Positions 1 to 7,834 of a DNA stretch of 33,126 nt are shown in pieces. The position numbers and the translations under genes are program-made. This stretch comes from Balneolales bacterium. Lineage in GTDB: Bacteria > Bacteroidota > Rhodothermia > Balneolales > Cyclonatronaceae. A model generated the notes under the pieces. That model was not told where the DNA came from, made no database searches, and worked only from the letters and a program-made list of their open reading frames with translations. The number at the start of each line of letters is the position of its first letter. The stretch's first letter is position 1. Location of the stretch: the NCBI GenBank assembly GCA_022565805.1, contig JAIULZ010000033.1:1-33126 (forward strand). The letters are read 5' to 3'.

Positions 1-34
1 TACCATAGATAAGATCATCAACAAAAACTGGCTT

Positions 35-270
35 GATGAGCTCAGGCTCCGAAATAGTTAGATGCCGGGCAGGGTTAACCGCAAAGGAAACGAAGGGTTT
101 CGCGAAGGACGCGAAGCGGATCAACTCACCCAAATCTTCGTAATCTTAGCCACCGCACTTTGCGAACTTCGTGGTTAATCTTAGAAGTCACTAAGGAGGA
201 TGAATTACTAAGATGAAATCAATCAATCCTTATTCGGAGCGCGATTTGAATCCGTGCTAATTCGCTGGAA
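35..270 (-). repeat. Dispersed palindromic repeat, copy 1 (inverted)
   Basis: The core at 75-178 starts TTAACCGCAAAGG and ends ACTTCGTGGTTAA, so its two arms are imperfect inverted repeats that could fold into a hairpin of about 100 nt. Read on the minus strand it aligns with copies at 5485-5589, 5729-5833, 7211-7313 and 7472-7575. The similarity runs past the core: the reverse complement of 179-270 shares CAGCGAATTAGC, GATTTCATCTTAG and a GTGACTT-like block with the left flank of the copy at 7472, and that of 35-74 shares TTTCGGAG and GAGCTCATC with its right flank. It lies just downstream of the cobT stop and could act as a 3' structure. No coding sequence is seen in 1-295. The outer edges are estimates. 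Confidence 0.75.
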
Positions 271-295
271 ATAAATATTTCTGCCCGAACGAGTC

Positions 296-1342
296 TCAAG
301 TCTCCTTGTTCGAGACTCCGGCTTCCTCGAAACTTGCCATTTCCCGCAAAAAACGCGCAGCGCTTTCAATTAATGGATACGCGAGCGCGCAGCCGGTACC
401 CTCGCCCAGCCTGAGGTCGAGCTGCAGCAGAGGGGTTGCATCCAAATACTTCAGCATGATGCCGTGCGCCTTTTCGGCCGAAAGATGCGTAAAAACGCAG
501 AATTCTCTCAAACCGGGATGCATTTTATCTGCAACGAGACAGGCTGCTCCGGCTATAAATCCATCCACCAAAATCAGCATTCCACGCTTTGCGGCTTCCA
601 TCATTCCGGATGCTATCATCACAAGTTCAAAGCCTCCGAATGTTTGTAATACCTGCCCGGGATTTCTGTTCATCGCCACATCACTATGCTTTTTCATAGC
701 AGATTTCAGCAAATCGATTTTTCTGGCAAGACCCGCATCGTCAAGGCCGGTTCCGCGACCGACGCACTCATCTACCGCAATATCGCAGAGCGCGCTCATC
801 ACGGCAGAAGCCGAGCTTGTATTTCCGATTCCCATCTCGCCAAATCCTACGCAATTGCTCCCGGCTTCATGCACTTCCTTCACCAATAAACGTCCCTGTT
901 CAGCGCAAAAACCGTAGGTTTCTTCGCTCATGGCGGGTTCTTCGGTGAAATCGCGGGTTCCGTTTCCGGCGCGTAAATCCCGAATTTTACCTGTCTCAAA
1001 GCCGTAATAAGAATCCGGAAGTCGCTCCAAAACTCCGGCATCGGCGCAAATCAGCCGGAGTCCGTTTTGACGACAAAATACGTTTATTGCGGCTCCACCG
1101 GTGGCAAAATTACGCAGCATTTGCCCCGTAACCTCTGCCGGATATGCGCTTACACCCCGTTGCGCAATCCCGTGATCGGCGCCAAATACCAGCATCACAG
1201 GATTGCGAAGCACCGGACGCGTGCTGCCCAAAACCATACCCAGCTTAAACGCGAGCGTTTCCAGCTGACCAAGTGCACCAAGCGGTTTAGTCTTGGAATC
1301 GATGGCCATTTTCAGCTCTTTTTCTAAACGGGTTTTATTCAT
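296..1342 (-). CDS. cobT: Nicotinate-nucleotide--dimethylbenzimidazole phosphoribosyltransferase (CobT)
   Basis: This cytoplasmic enzyme transfers phosphoribose from nicotinate mononucleotide to dimethylbenzimidazole or a similar base, making the alpha-ribotide of the cobamide lower ligand. From the chosen start (MNKTRLEKEL) it has 348 residues, the usual family length. Visible family blocks are TKPLGALGQLE (18-28), FGADHGIAQRGVSAYP (53-68), GGAAINVF (82-89), FGEMGIGNTSSAS (167-179) and RLGEGTGCAL (311-320), whose Glu314 matches the catalytic glutamate of the family. The frame is open to an ATG at 1390, but those 16 extra residues resemble no family sequence. It is the last gene after the BtuB-like and BtuG-like genes, 99 nt behind the latter, and probably belongs to the same riboswitch-controlled transcript. 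No other cobalamin synthesis gene is in the window, which suggests salvage or remodelling. Confidence 0.95.
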   Translation of the reverse strand: MNKTRLEKELKMAIDSKTKPLGALGQLETLAFKLGMVLGSTRPVLRNPVMLVFGADHGIAQRGVSAYPAEVTGQMLRNFATGGAAINVFCRQNGLRLICADAGVLERLPDSYYGFETGKIRDLRAGNGTRDFTEEPAMSEETYGFCAEQGRLLVKEVHEAGSNCVGFGEMGIGNTSSASAVMSALCDIAVDECVGRGTGLDDAGLARKIDLLKSAMKKHSDVAMNRNPGQVLQTFGGFELVMIASGMMEAAKRGMLILVDGFIAGAACLVADKMHPGLREFCVFTHLSAEKAHGIMLKYLDATPLLQLDLRLGEGTGCALAYPLIESAARFLREMASFEEAGVSNKET

Positions 1343-1441
1343 GTTTTTATCTGGTGATGGTTTCCGGACACAACATGCATTAAGTGTCATAGATATGGCA
1401 CTTTTGGCTATGAAGCATCAATATCCATTTTTTTTGATGAT

Positions 1442-2767
1442 CTATTTTACCAGCATCATACTGCGGGTAATGGTTTCTGAACCCGCCGTTAAACGATACA
1501 GGTACATCCCGCTACTTAGTCCGGCAGCGTCGAATCCAACCGAATGCGCGCCGGCTGTATGCGAACCATTTGCGAGTACAGCCACACGCTGACCCAAAAC
1601 GGAAAATACTTCGAGACGAACATCCATGCTTTCGGCAAGCTCAAAACGGATGCGGGTTGTTGGGTTAAACGGGTTCGGATAATTTTGCATCAGCTGCATA
1701 CGGGAAGGATTTTCACCCGGCTGAACCGAAACCGGCGGCTCAGAATCTCCGGTAAACTGCACATACCCTGGGCCGATGCCAGTGGAGAAGGTGCCCGTAA
1801 TTTCGCCATCAGCTGTGCGAATATCTACGCGTCCGGCCGAGCTAAAATCTGGCGCGAAAGTCGCATAATAGGTTGTTTCGGCTGTGCCCCAAACGCCGAG
1901 AGCGAAATAAGCTGTTTCGAACAACAGATTTTCCTGAAGCTCAAAAGTGTCCATATCAACCAGCTGAACACCTTCGTTTACCACATAAGCACGTCGCGTA
2001 TTGTTGTTCAGGCGAAGGTTCTGCGGCTTCCCGCCCACTTCAATTCGCTCAACCACTTCATCGGTAGCCGGATCGATAACAACAATTTCGCCAAAGCTTT
2101 CGTCAGCATCACCAAAACCAAAATTACCGGTGCACATCACCCAAACAAAACCATCATTATCGGTTAGCAGAAAACGTGGGTTATCGTGCGCTGTAATCGT
2201 TTTAAGCAGCTCATCAGTAGCGATATCTACAACGGCAATCTGGTTTCCTTCACCAAATTCAGTAATCGCGATGTAGGCTTTTCCTTCGGAAACGGTAATA
2301 CCTTCCGGATTTGCGCCAACCGTAATCGAGCCCGTAATTTCAAGCGTTTCCAGATCTAAAATCGATATCGTATCGAGCAACAAATTGCTGATATACGCCT
2401 TTGTTTCCGAAACCTGCTCGATCCACTGCGGACTCGAACCGCCGAAATCATCCACGAAAATAGTTTCTACAGACTCGAAGCTGAGCGGATCTACGATTTC
2501 GATTTTATCAGAATTTCCAACAACAATAAAAAGCAGATCATTGATAAGCGCGCTATGCAAAGCCACATCACCAAGCGGGCGCCCGTTTACAGCTTCAAAA
2601 ATATTTTGCTGCACATCCCCGGTTTCGGGATTATAGGATGTGATGGAAGCATTACCCTGCAGAAAAGCACCTTGATTTACGATATATACCCGTTCCGGCT
2701 GCTCCTGCGCGGTGAGTGGTGCATATACAAAAAGTACTGCGATGATAAGTAGTAATAGTTGTTTCAT
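1442..2767 (-). CDS. BtuG-like surface beta-propeller with T9SS sorting domain
   Basis: The protein has 441 residues: a signal peptide (about 1-20, MKQLLLLIIAVLFVYAPLTA), a YncE/DUF5074-type propeller (about 25-345) with repeats such as ISILDLETLEITGSITVG and IVVIDPATDEVVERIEVGG, and a type A T9SS sorting domain (about 358-441; [26 protein letters not shown]). Known for the family: in Bacteroides, BtuG is a propeller lipoprotein that binds cobalamin on the cell surface and hands it to BtuB. Inference from context: 36 nt downstream of a BtuB-like receptor, behind a cobalamin riboswitch and ahead of cobT, this is very likely the cobalamin-capture partner. The oddity is that there is no lipobox cysteine after the signal peptide, and surface placement seems to rely on the C-terminal sorting domain. 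Alternatives are another YncE-like propeller or a secreted binding protein. Confidence 0.8.
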   Translation of the reverse strand: MKQLLLLIIAVLFVYAPLTAQEQPERVYIVNQGAFLQGNASITSYNPETGDVQQNIFEAVNGRPLGDVALHSALINDLLFIVVGNSDKIEIVDPLSFESVETIFVDDFGGSSPQWIEQVSETKAYISNLLLDTISILDLETLEITGSITVGANPEGITVSEGKAYIAITEFGEGNQIAVVDIATDELLKTITAHDNPRFLLTDNDGFVWVMCTGNFGFGDADESFGEIVVIDPATDEVVERIEVGGKPQNLRLNNNTRRAYVVNEGVQLVDMDTFELQENLLFETAYFALGVWGTAETTYYATFAPDFSSAGRVDIRTADGEITGTFSTGIGPGYVQFTGDSEPPVSVQPGENPSRMQLMQNYPNPFNPTTRIRFELAESMDVRLEVFSVLGQRVAVLANGSHTAGAHSVGFDAAGLSSGMYLYRLTAGSETITRSMMLVK

Positions 2768-2803
2768 GTTTTTATTAAGGTTGAGGTTGAGATTGAAGTT
2801 GAT

Positions 2804-5029
2804 TTAGCGGCTTGATCCGGTTAAGAAATAAAGCCGGATGCCGATTTCATGATGTCGTGGCGGCATCGGATATTGTGTTATAAACTGATAGGTCTGATTA
2901 GTGACATTTTTTGTCGCATAGCTTAGCTGCACTCGTACGCCGGTAATGGGCTTTAAGTCGAGTCCGGCCCTGAGATCGGCGGTGTAAAATGATGAAAGCG
3001 GATCGGCCGGACTGCTGTGATCGGCGGTCGTAAAACGATCACCGAAATAAGCCACTGATGCTCTTATGCTAAACGGCGCGCGGGCGAGTTCGAACGATGC
3101 TTTGTGCTGCCATTCGGGCACATAAACAAGCTGTTTCCAGACCGGCGCCTCCGATTCATTTACAATTTGAGGCGCTTCTGCTCTCGTTCGGATTACGGAG
3201 GCGCCGCCACGCAGTGTCCAATCGCCGAAGCTGACAACTGCGGAGAAGTCCAGCTCAAGGCCCCGGCTGCGTATTTCCGCGATATTTACCGGACTCCAAA
3301 TTCCACCTCTGCCCGGCACCCAGCGAATGCCGTCCTGGAAATCTGAGGCGTAAAAAGTAATGCCGCTTTCGACCCGAATACCTCGCCTCGGGCTTGCGGC
3401 GTAGCTCAAACCAACTTCCCGACTGAAGCTACTTTCGGGCCTGAGATCCGGATTTCCGCCCGAACTCCAGTATAAATCGTTGAGCGTGGGCGAACTCGCG
3501 TTTCGGCTTAGCTGTGCCCTCACCGCAAAACCATCCACCGGAAGCAAATAGCTGATTCCCGCAGATAGCATCCACTCATTTTCGATATCAGACAAAATGG
3601 CTCCACGAGCTGAGGGAATAATGGTGAGGCCCGGCAGCGGTGTCCACTCGGCATGCGTAAATGCGGCCTGACGCGAGCGGCTCACATCTTCCCGAAAATT
3701 ATTGGTGATGGCCTTTGTATTCGCATAATCGAGGCCCGTTACCAGCAAAAATGCCTCGGCCGGATTCCACTGCACCGACAGCCTTGATTCGCGTCGTCGC
3801 ACTTCGCTTTCACTCTCGATTCTACTTGCGGTATCGGTGTAATCCAGTCGGTAGTTTTCAATAAAAAATGCCGCTTCAAGCAAAATGTGGGAGCGAATAT
3901 AGCGCAGTCGATGCGAGTTTCTGAACCAGGCATCTTCCTGAACCGCACGTGGATTCCGAACTGTAATTGAAGCGGGTAAATGCTGCGAATGATCGGATAT
4001 CCAGAAGGATGTTTCATAATCGAGGGATGCGGGCGCATAGCTGTAGCCAGCGGTAATCATTCCGCTTTTCCTCTCGAATTGGCTGTTACGCCGAAGCTCT
4101 TCCCGACCTCGAAACGGATCAAAATACGGGTAATTTAGCTGTGCGCGGGAAGCATCTGCAAGAATCCCCAGCCGGAAAGAACCCGAATGCACACCGGCCT
4201 CAAAACCAAGCGACTGCTGCCCCCAGCTCCCATTTTGATGAGAAAAACCGATTCCGTTTTCGGGAACACGGCTCGAGAACAAAATATTTCCTCCGGCACC
4301 GCCATAGCCATAGGCCGCGGCAGCATTTCCCGTCGCAACCTGTACGTTAGAAGCGTATGCGGCGGGGATAAGGCTCAGGTCGGCATCACCCAGCATCGAG
4401 TGATTCAGCGCAAATCCGTTCCAGAGCAGTGGGGTTTGCCGGCTTCCAAAGCCTCTTGCCGAAACCGTTTGGAGTCCGCCCGGACCGTAATTCCGAATCA
4501 TGGCCGGGCTGCCGAAACTGAGCACATCACCCAGGCTACCGCCGTTTTGCGCCAGCGCTGCCGAATCTATTCGGGAAACATGAACGGGCTGTCGCAGCAG
4601 AGCAGCGCCAAAGCGACCGGCCGTAATGGTGATGACATCCAAATCGGCCCGAACAATCGTGGTATCGTTTGCCGCATTTCCTTGCGCTGTGGCGCTGAGT
4701 TCTGTAGTATAAAAACCTGGCAGGAAGCCAATGAACGTGAAAATCAAAAGCACAAACAGCAACAACCGGTCGCACGAAAATGCAGCTTTATAAAAGAACT
4801 TTCTTTCTCTCGCAGGGTGATGAATTCTGTGCCAAAATCCTGCTTCATAAGTATTAGACTGCTGTACTGACGCAGAAGTGTCACCCAAAAAATGAGCACA
4901 AAAATCCCATAAGAACCTTTGGAGGAATCGGCAAACAGCTGTGCAGAACAAAGCTATTAAGTATATAACAGAAGATAAAACACGGCCAATCAGCCGGATT
5001 TTACCCGTGCGGACATAGGGAGAATTCAT
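2804..5029 (-). CDS. btuB: BtuB-like TonB-dependent vitamin B12 receptor
   Basis: This is an outer-membrane receptor that would import cobalamin or other corrinoids using TonB energy. It has 741 residues. A TonB-box-like stretch DVITITAGRF (about 131-140) precedes the plug, which shows LGDVLSFGSPAMIRNYGPGG and SARGFGSRQTPLLWNG. The barrel follows and ends GIRLYF near the C-terminus; YQFITQYPMPPRHHEIG is the characteristic end of B12-type receptors. The substrate call rests mainly on the cobalamin riboswitch directly upstream and on the BtuG-like and CobT genes downstream. The N-terminus is unusual: about 112 residues precede the plug, with two hydrophobic stretches (about 14-36 and 88-105), and no internal Met near the second one, which looks like the real signal peptide (DRLLLFVLLIFTFIGFLPG). 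A non-ATG internal start is possible. Confidence 0.88.
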   Translation of the reverse strand: MNSPYVRTGKIRLIGRVLSSVIYLIALFCTAVCRFLQRFLWDFCAHFLGDTSASVQQSNTYEAGFWHRIHHPARERKFFYKAAFSCDRLLLFVLLIFTFIGFLPGFYTTELSATAQGNAANDTTIVRADLDVITITAGRFGAALLRQPVHVSRIDSAALAQNGGSLGDVLSFGSPAMIRNYGPGGLQTVSARGFGSRQTPLLWNGFALNHSMLGDADLSLIPAAYASNVQVATGNAAAAYGYGGAGGNILFSSRVPENGIGFSHQNGSWGQQSLGFEAGVHSGSFRLGILADASRAQLNYPYFDPFRGREELRRNSQFERKSGMITAGYSYAPASLDYETSFWISDHSQHLPASITVRNPRAVQEDAWFRNSHRLRYIRSHILLEAAFFIENYRLDYTDTASRIESESEVRRRESRLSVQWNPAEAFLLVTGLDYANTKAITNNFREDVSRSRQAAFTHAEWTPLPGLTIIPSARGAILSDIENEWMLSAGISYLLPVDGFAVRAQLSRNASSPTLNDLYWSSGGNPDLRPESSFSREVGLSYAASPRRGIRVESGITFYASDFQDGIRWVPGRGGIWSPVNIAEIRSRGLELDFSAVVSFGDWTLRGGASVIRTRAEAPQIVNESEAPVWKQLVYVPEWQHKASFELARAPFSIRASVAYFGDRFTTADHSSPADPLSSFYTADLRAGLDLKPITGVRVQLSYATKNVTNQTYQFITQYPMPPRHHEIGIRLYFLTGSSR

Positions 5030-5077
5030 AAAAATGACTTACTGAAACTTTTACCCGAAGTTTCCAGCGTCGGAACG

Positions 5078-5365
5078 TAAAGGCAGGTCTCCTGACTCTC
5101 CCGATAAGCGGCTGATGCGGCCTTCCCGTTTCGTTTTGGGCCTGAAACAGTGGCATTAGGCATCGGCCGTGAACCAGCATGATGAAGCAGGCGTTCAGCT
5201 TTTAAATATTGAACTGCGACCTAAGCCATTGGCTCGTAGTAGCAGAAAAGCTTTAGCTCAGCTTCGAATGCAGATCCCCGGAATTACAGTTGCGGGTACA
5301 GCTCCCGAATTTCACGGGATTCCCTTTTAATCGCTTGCGAAAGCGAACCAGCACATTCGTATTCT
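5078..5365 (-). promoter_or_regulatory. Cobalamin riboswitch (AdoCbl type)
   Basis: On the minus strand this leader shows, in order, the hallmarks of the cobalamin riboswitch: AAGGGAATCCCGTG, then AGCTGTACCCGCAACTGTAA (near 5288-5305), then the B12-box part TGCCACTGTTTCAGG (near 5142-5156), then GGGAAGGCCGC (5117-5127) and GAGTCAGGAGACCTGCCT (5081-5098). Its 3' end is about 50 nt before the BtuB-like start, which fits control by premature termination or by occlusion of the ribosome site when cobalamin is bound. Known for the class: ligand binding lowers expression of uptake and synthesis genes. The likely regulated unit is the receptor, the BtuG-like protein and cobT. The outer limits are estimates. 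Confidence 0.95.
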
Positions 5366-5449
5366 GATTGACGGATGATAGAGTTTTTTTCTATTAGTAC
5401 AAAAAGGATTTTTCGCAGACACAAAATGGATGAAAGTTTTTACAGTGCC

Positions 5450-5620
5450 AACAAAGTACTTCTCCGCCTTGGCGACTTTTTTGTTTAACCGCTAAGGTTC
5501 GCAAAATACGGTCGCTAAGGATGCGAAGATTTTAGTACTGTGATCTGCTTCGTGCCCTTCGCGAAATCCTTTGTGTACTTCGTGGTGAAGCTTTCCGGGT
5601 TACTGATTATTTCGGCAGAG
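5450..5620 (+). repeat. Dispersed palindromic repeat, copy 2
   Basis: The core at 5485-5589 begins TTAACCGCTAAGGTTCGC and ends TACTTCGTGGTGAA; the two arms are imperfect inverted repeats around a loop near 5530-5550. The left flank CCTTGGCGACTTTTT and the right flank TTTCCGGGTTACTG match flanks of the other copies. It lies upstream of the cobalamin riboswitch leader, so it may sit next to that promoter. Copy 3 follows after about 140 nt in the same orientation. Confidence 0.75.
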
Positions 5621-5689
5621 AACCTGTTGTGTCGATTCGTTGTATAATTTCAGAATACAATTCTATGACATAGTTTCAACATATAAGGT

Positions 5690-5850
5690 TTCATCTTAGT
5701 ACCTGATATTCCTTGGAGACTTATATTATTTACCGCGAAGGTTCGCGAAGTACGGTCGCTAAGGGCACGAAGTTTGAAGTGACTTGATCCGCTTTGTGCC
5801 CTTCGCGAAATCCTTCGTGAACTTCGCGGTAAAATCTTCCGGGTTACTTT
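5690..5850 (+). repeat. Dispersed palindromic repeat, copy 3
   Basis: This is the most symmetrical copy. The core at 5729-5833 begins TTTACCGCGAAGGTTCGCG and ends GAACTTCGCGGTAAA, with the internal arms GGGCACGAAG and TTTGTGCCC flanking the loop. The left flank TTTCATCTTAG and CCTTGGAGACTT and the right flank CTTCCGGGTTACT are shared with other copies. The rest of the gene-free stretch 5366-5999 outside copies 2 and 3 is AT-rich and presumably holds the promoters for the B12 unit (minus strand) and for the lipoprotein gene at 6000. I could not define either one. Confidence 0.8.
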
Positions 5851-5999
5851 TTTCACCGATCAAAATGCAGGAAAACATTATTTTGTGCCGAAGTTAGCAA
5901 GCTTACCGCTTATACACTATTAAGAAATAACTTCATCAGTCTTCATATAATGATTTTGGACTGCCTCATTTATCCCCAGCCCCATCACTAATCCGTTCT

Positions 6000-7199
6000 A
6001 TGAAAAACTACTTTATATTTATCCTCGCAGCGTTTTTATTGTGTATAGCGGTGATGGGGTGCAGTAGTGATGACAAGTTGCCCGATGTTCCGGAACATAT
6101 CATGGAATTGGAAAATCTTACAGTCTATTCCCGAGACGCGGAACTTGCTGCAACATTTACTTTTCAGAAAGATGCCAGCTATGGAGATACGGAGGAGGTC
6201 ATTATTGGCAGGATTCAAGATGTTGCCGTAGATGGTTCCGGCCGGGTTTTTGTCGCCGATACTGGTCGAATGGTTATACATGTTTTTGAACCGGAGGGTC
6301 AATACAATAATCAGCTGGGAAGGGATGGCCGCGGACCTCGTGAATTTAGCTTTATCAAAAGCATACAGATAATTGGGGATCAAATGTTTGCCTTCGACTC
6401 CTCTGCTGGTAGGGTAAATATTTTTTCGCTTGAAAACCTGTCGGAAGGGGAAACGGTATCATTGGGCCAAAATCGCAGTAATTTTTCGGGTTTATCCAGA
6501 GCATATCCTGCTATAAATCATTTATATGCAAGAACTGATGGTACTTATTTAGTCAGATTTATTTCAACTGAAGAGAATACTGCTTCACTTCAACATTGGC
6601 AGAATTTTGAGATGAAGGGCTTGTATTACCTTTTGGGAAGTGCCGGAAATATCCAAGAACATCAGTTTGATTATTTCTATGAAAAACGGGTGATGTTCCC
6701 CAGTGGCAATGCGGCATTAGGCATACACCTGATTGATTTTTTGGGGACTACGCAGTCCGCTATTTCAAATAAAGATCAACTTTATTTAGCAAAGCCAGAC
6801 AACTTTTTGGTAAAATCCTACGGTCCGGACGGAGTTTATAGAAGAGCTTTTTATTTTCCTATCAAGAAAGTCCCTTTAACACTGGAGTCTGCAATTGAAG
6901 CCGGAGTTTTGGATATGTTTACCAGTAATATGTCCAACATGGACCTACCCGAATTCTGGCCAGTTGTAACCGATCTGAGAATTGATAATCAGAATCGCCT
7001 TTGGGTTGCCACCACTGTAGATGATATGAGTATTTATGAATGGTGGGTGCTGGAAAATACCGGAGAGCTCATCACCCGGTTCGACTGGCCGCGAAATAAA
7101 CCGATTAAATTTATTAATGACACCCATATTTACACCATTGAAACCGATGATGAAACTGATCTCCAAAAAGTGGTTCGGTATCGGATTGAAGTGATGTAA
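6000..7199 (+). CDS. 6-bladed beta-propeller (NHL-like) lipoprotein, function unknown
   Basis: The product has 399 residues with a lipoprotein signal (MKNYFIFILAAFLLCIAVMG, then Cys21), so it should be anchored in the outer membrane or periplasm. It has the look of the Bacteroidota 6-bladed beta-propeller family: IQDVAVDGSGRVFVADTGR (about 71-89), FEPEGQYNNQLGRDGRGPREF (about 92-113, the diagnostic GRGPxEF block) and later RIDNQNRLWVATT. No catalytic residues are apparent. Substrate and partners are unknown; the family is thought to bind ligands or proteins. The gene stands alone between two pairs of palindromic repeats and appears more AT-rich than the B12 genes or the receptor operon. A transcript of its own is likely. 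Confidence 0.85.
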   Translation: MKNYFIFILAAFLLCIAVMGCSSDDKLPDVPEHIMELENLTVYSRDAELAATFTFQKDASYGDTEEVIIGRIQDVAVDGSGRVFVADTGRMVIHVFEPEGQYNNQLGRDGRGPREFSFIKSIQIIGDQMFAFDSSAGRVNIFSLENLSEGETVSLGQNRSNFSGLSRAYPAINHLYARTDGTYLVRFISTEENTASLQHWQNFEMKGLYYLLGSAGNIQEHQFDYFYEKRVMFPSGNAALGIHLIDFLGTTQSAISNKDQLYLAKPDNFLVKSYGPDGVYRRAFYFPIKKVPLTLESAIEAGVLDMFTSNMSNMDLPEFWPVVTDLRIDNQNRLWVATTVDDMSIYEWWVLENTGELITRFDWPRNKPIKFINDTHIYTIETDDETDLQKVVRYRIEVM

Positions 7200-7204
7200 A
7201 TATT

Positions 7205-7347
7205 ATGATAAAACACTAAGGATCGCGAAGTACGGTCGCTAAGATCACGAAGGTCTATCTGCTTTGATCCGCTTCGTGCCCTTCGCGAAATCATTCGTGT
7301 TCTTCGCGGTGAAGCCATCCGGATTGCTGTCTATTTCGGAGCTCATC
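7205..7347 (+). repeat. Dispersed palindromic repeat, copy 4
   Basis: The core at about 7211-7313 contains GATCGCGAAGTACGGTCGCT and ends TTCTTCGCGGTGAA, and it starts only about 11 nt after the stop of the preceding lipoprotein gene. The right flank CATCCGGATTGCTGTCTATTTCGG-type block and GAGCTCATC match copy 5 closely, so copies 4 and 5 are the most recent pair or have been homogenised. The left outer flank found in copies 1 and 5 is missing, so this copy is truncated on that side. Confidence 0.75.
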
Positions 7348-7373
7348 TTCGGTCCTCCGGTCTTAGGTTTTTT

Positions 7374-7612
7374 TGACCAGCGAATTAGCTCGAATTAACG
7401 TGGATTTAAATCGCTCTCCAATAAGAATTGATTTCATCTTAGCAATTAATCTTCCTTCGCGACTTTTATTATTAACCACCAAGTTCGCGAAGTACGGTCG
7501 CCAAGGGCACGAAGTTTGAAGTGGCTTGATCCGCTTCGTGCCCTTCGCGAAATCATTCGTGTTCTTCGCGGTAAAGCCATCCGAGTTACTGTCTATCTCG
7601 GAGCTCATCCTC
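7374..7612 (+). repeat. Dispersed palindromic repeat, copy 5 (longest)
   Basis: This is the most complete copy. The left flank has CCAGCGAATTAGCTCG, a GGATTTAAATCGC block and GATTTCATCTTAG, then CTTCCTTCGCGACTT. The core at 7472-7575 begins TTAACCACCAAGTTCGCG and ends TTCTTCGCGGTAAA. The right flank ends with GGAGCTCATCC. It aligns over nearly its full length with the inverted copy 1 at 35-270, which suggests a complete element of about 230-240 bp. No open frame long enough for a transposase is inside, so if mobile it would depend on an enzyme encoded elsewhere, in the manner of a miniature element. Confidence 0.78.
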
Positions 7613-7677
7613 CGTCTTCCGTCTTCGGTCCTCGGTCATTTTTGACCTCGAGGAATTAATAAGCTACCGCCCCATCA

Positions 7678-7709
7678 CCCACTCTCCCACTCTCCCACTC
7701 TCCCACTCA
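7678..7709. repeat. Short tandem repeat (CCCACTCT)x4
   Basis: Three exact 8-bp units CCCACTCT and a fourth near-exact unit (CCCACTCA) follow a pyrimidine-rich run (7609-7637) made of CTTCGGTC-like words. The stretch lies downstream of the protease terminator and does not overlap a gene. It is probably a slippage-prone spacer sequence. Confidence 0.8.
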
Positions 7710-7753
7710 CACTTCCTCCAGAGTCCTTCTTGCTGAATCAATTCATCCCAAAT

Positions 7754-7790
7754 AAAAAAGGAGCCCGAATTTATCCGGACTCCTTTTTTT
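7754..7790 (-). terminator. Rho-independent terminator of the subtilisin-like gene
   Basis: AAAAAAGGAG (7754-7763) pairs with CTCCTTTTTT (7780-7789). A one-base mismatch is followed by CCG pairing with CGG and an 8-nt loop. Read on the minus strand, the stem ends in a run of T residues about 45 nt after the protease stop codon. The A/T tracts on both sides mean it could also stop transcription arriving on the plus strand. Confidence 0.85.
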
Positions 7791-7834
7791 ATACTTGACT
7801 CAATTGCTAAAGCAACCTAATACATACTCAGAAA

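Noticed and set aside
1343-1390. Upstream ATG extension of cobT
   Set aside because: The 16 added residues do not match the family start, and the ATG at 1342 gives the usual length.
4187-4870. 227-codon plus-strand frame opposite the BtuB-like gene
   Set aside because: Shadow of a high-GC gene; no domain, and the opposite strand has clear receptor motifs.
5366-5480. Bacteroidota-type promoter (TTTG and TANNTTTG) before the riboswitch
   Set aside because: TTTG words occur, but no convincing pair at the right distance could be placed.
5650-5856. Minus-strand 68-codon frame rich in Arg and Ser
   Set aside because: It lies inside palindromic repeat copy 3 and similar Arg/Ser-rich frames arise from the other copies; it is a by-product of the repeat.
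7130-7608. Two small minus-strand frames over repeat copies 4 and 5
   Set aside because: Same repeat-derived composition, no start signal, no domain.
7678-7709. Possible CRISPR array
   Set aside because: The 8-bp units are contiguous, with no spacers.
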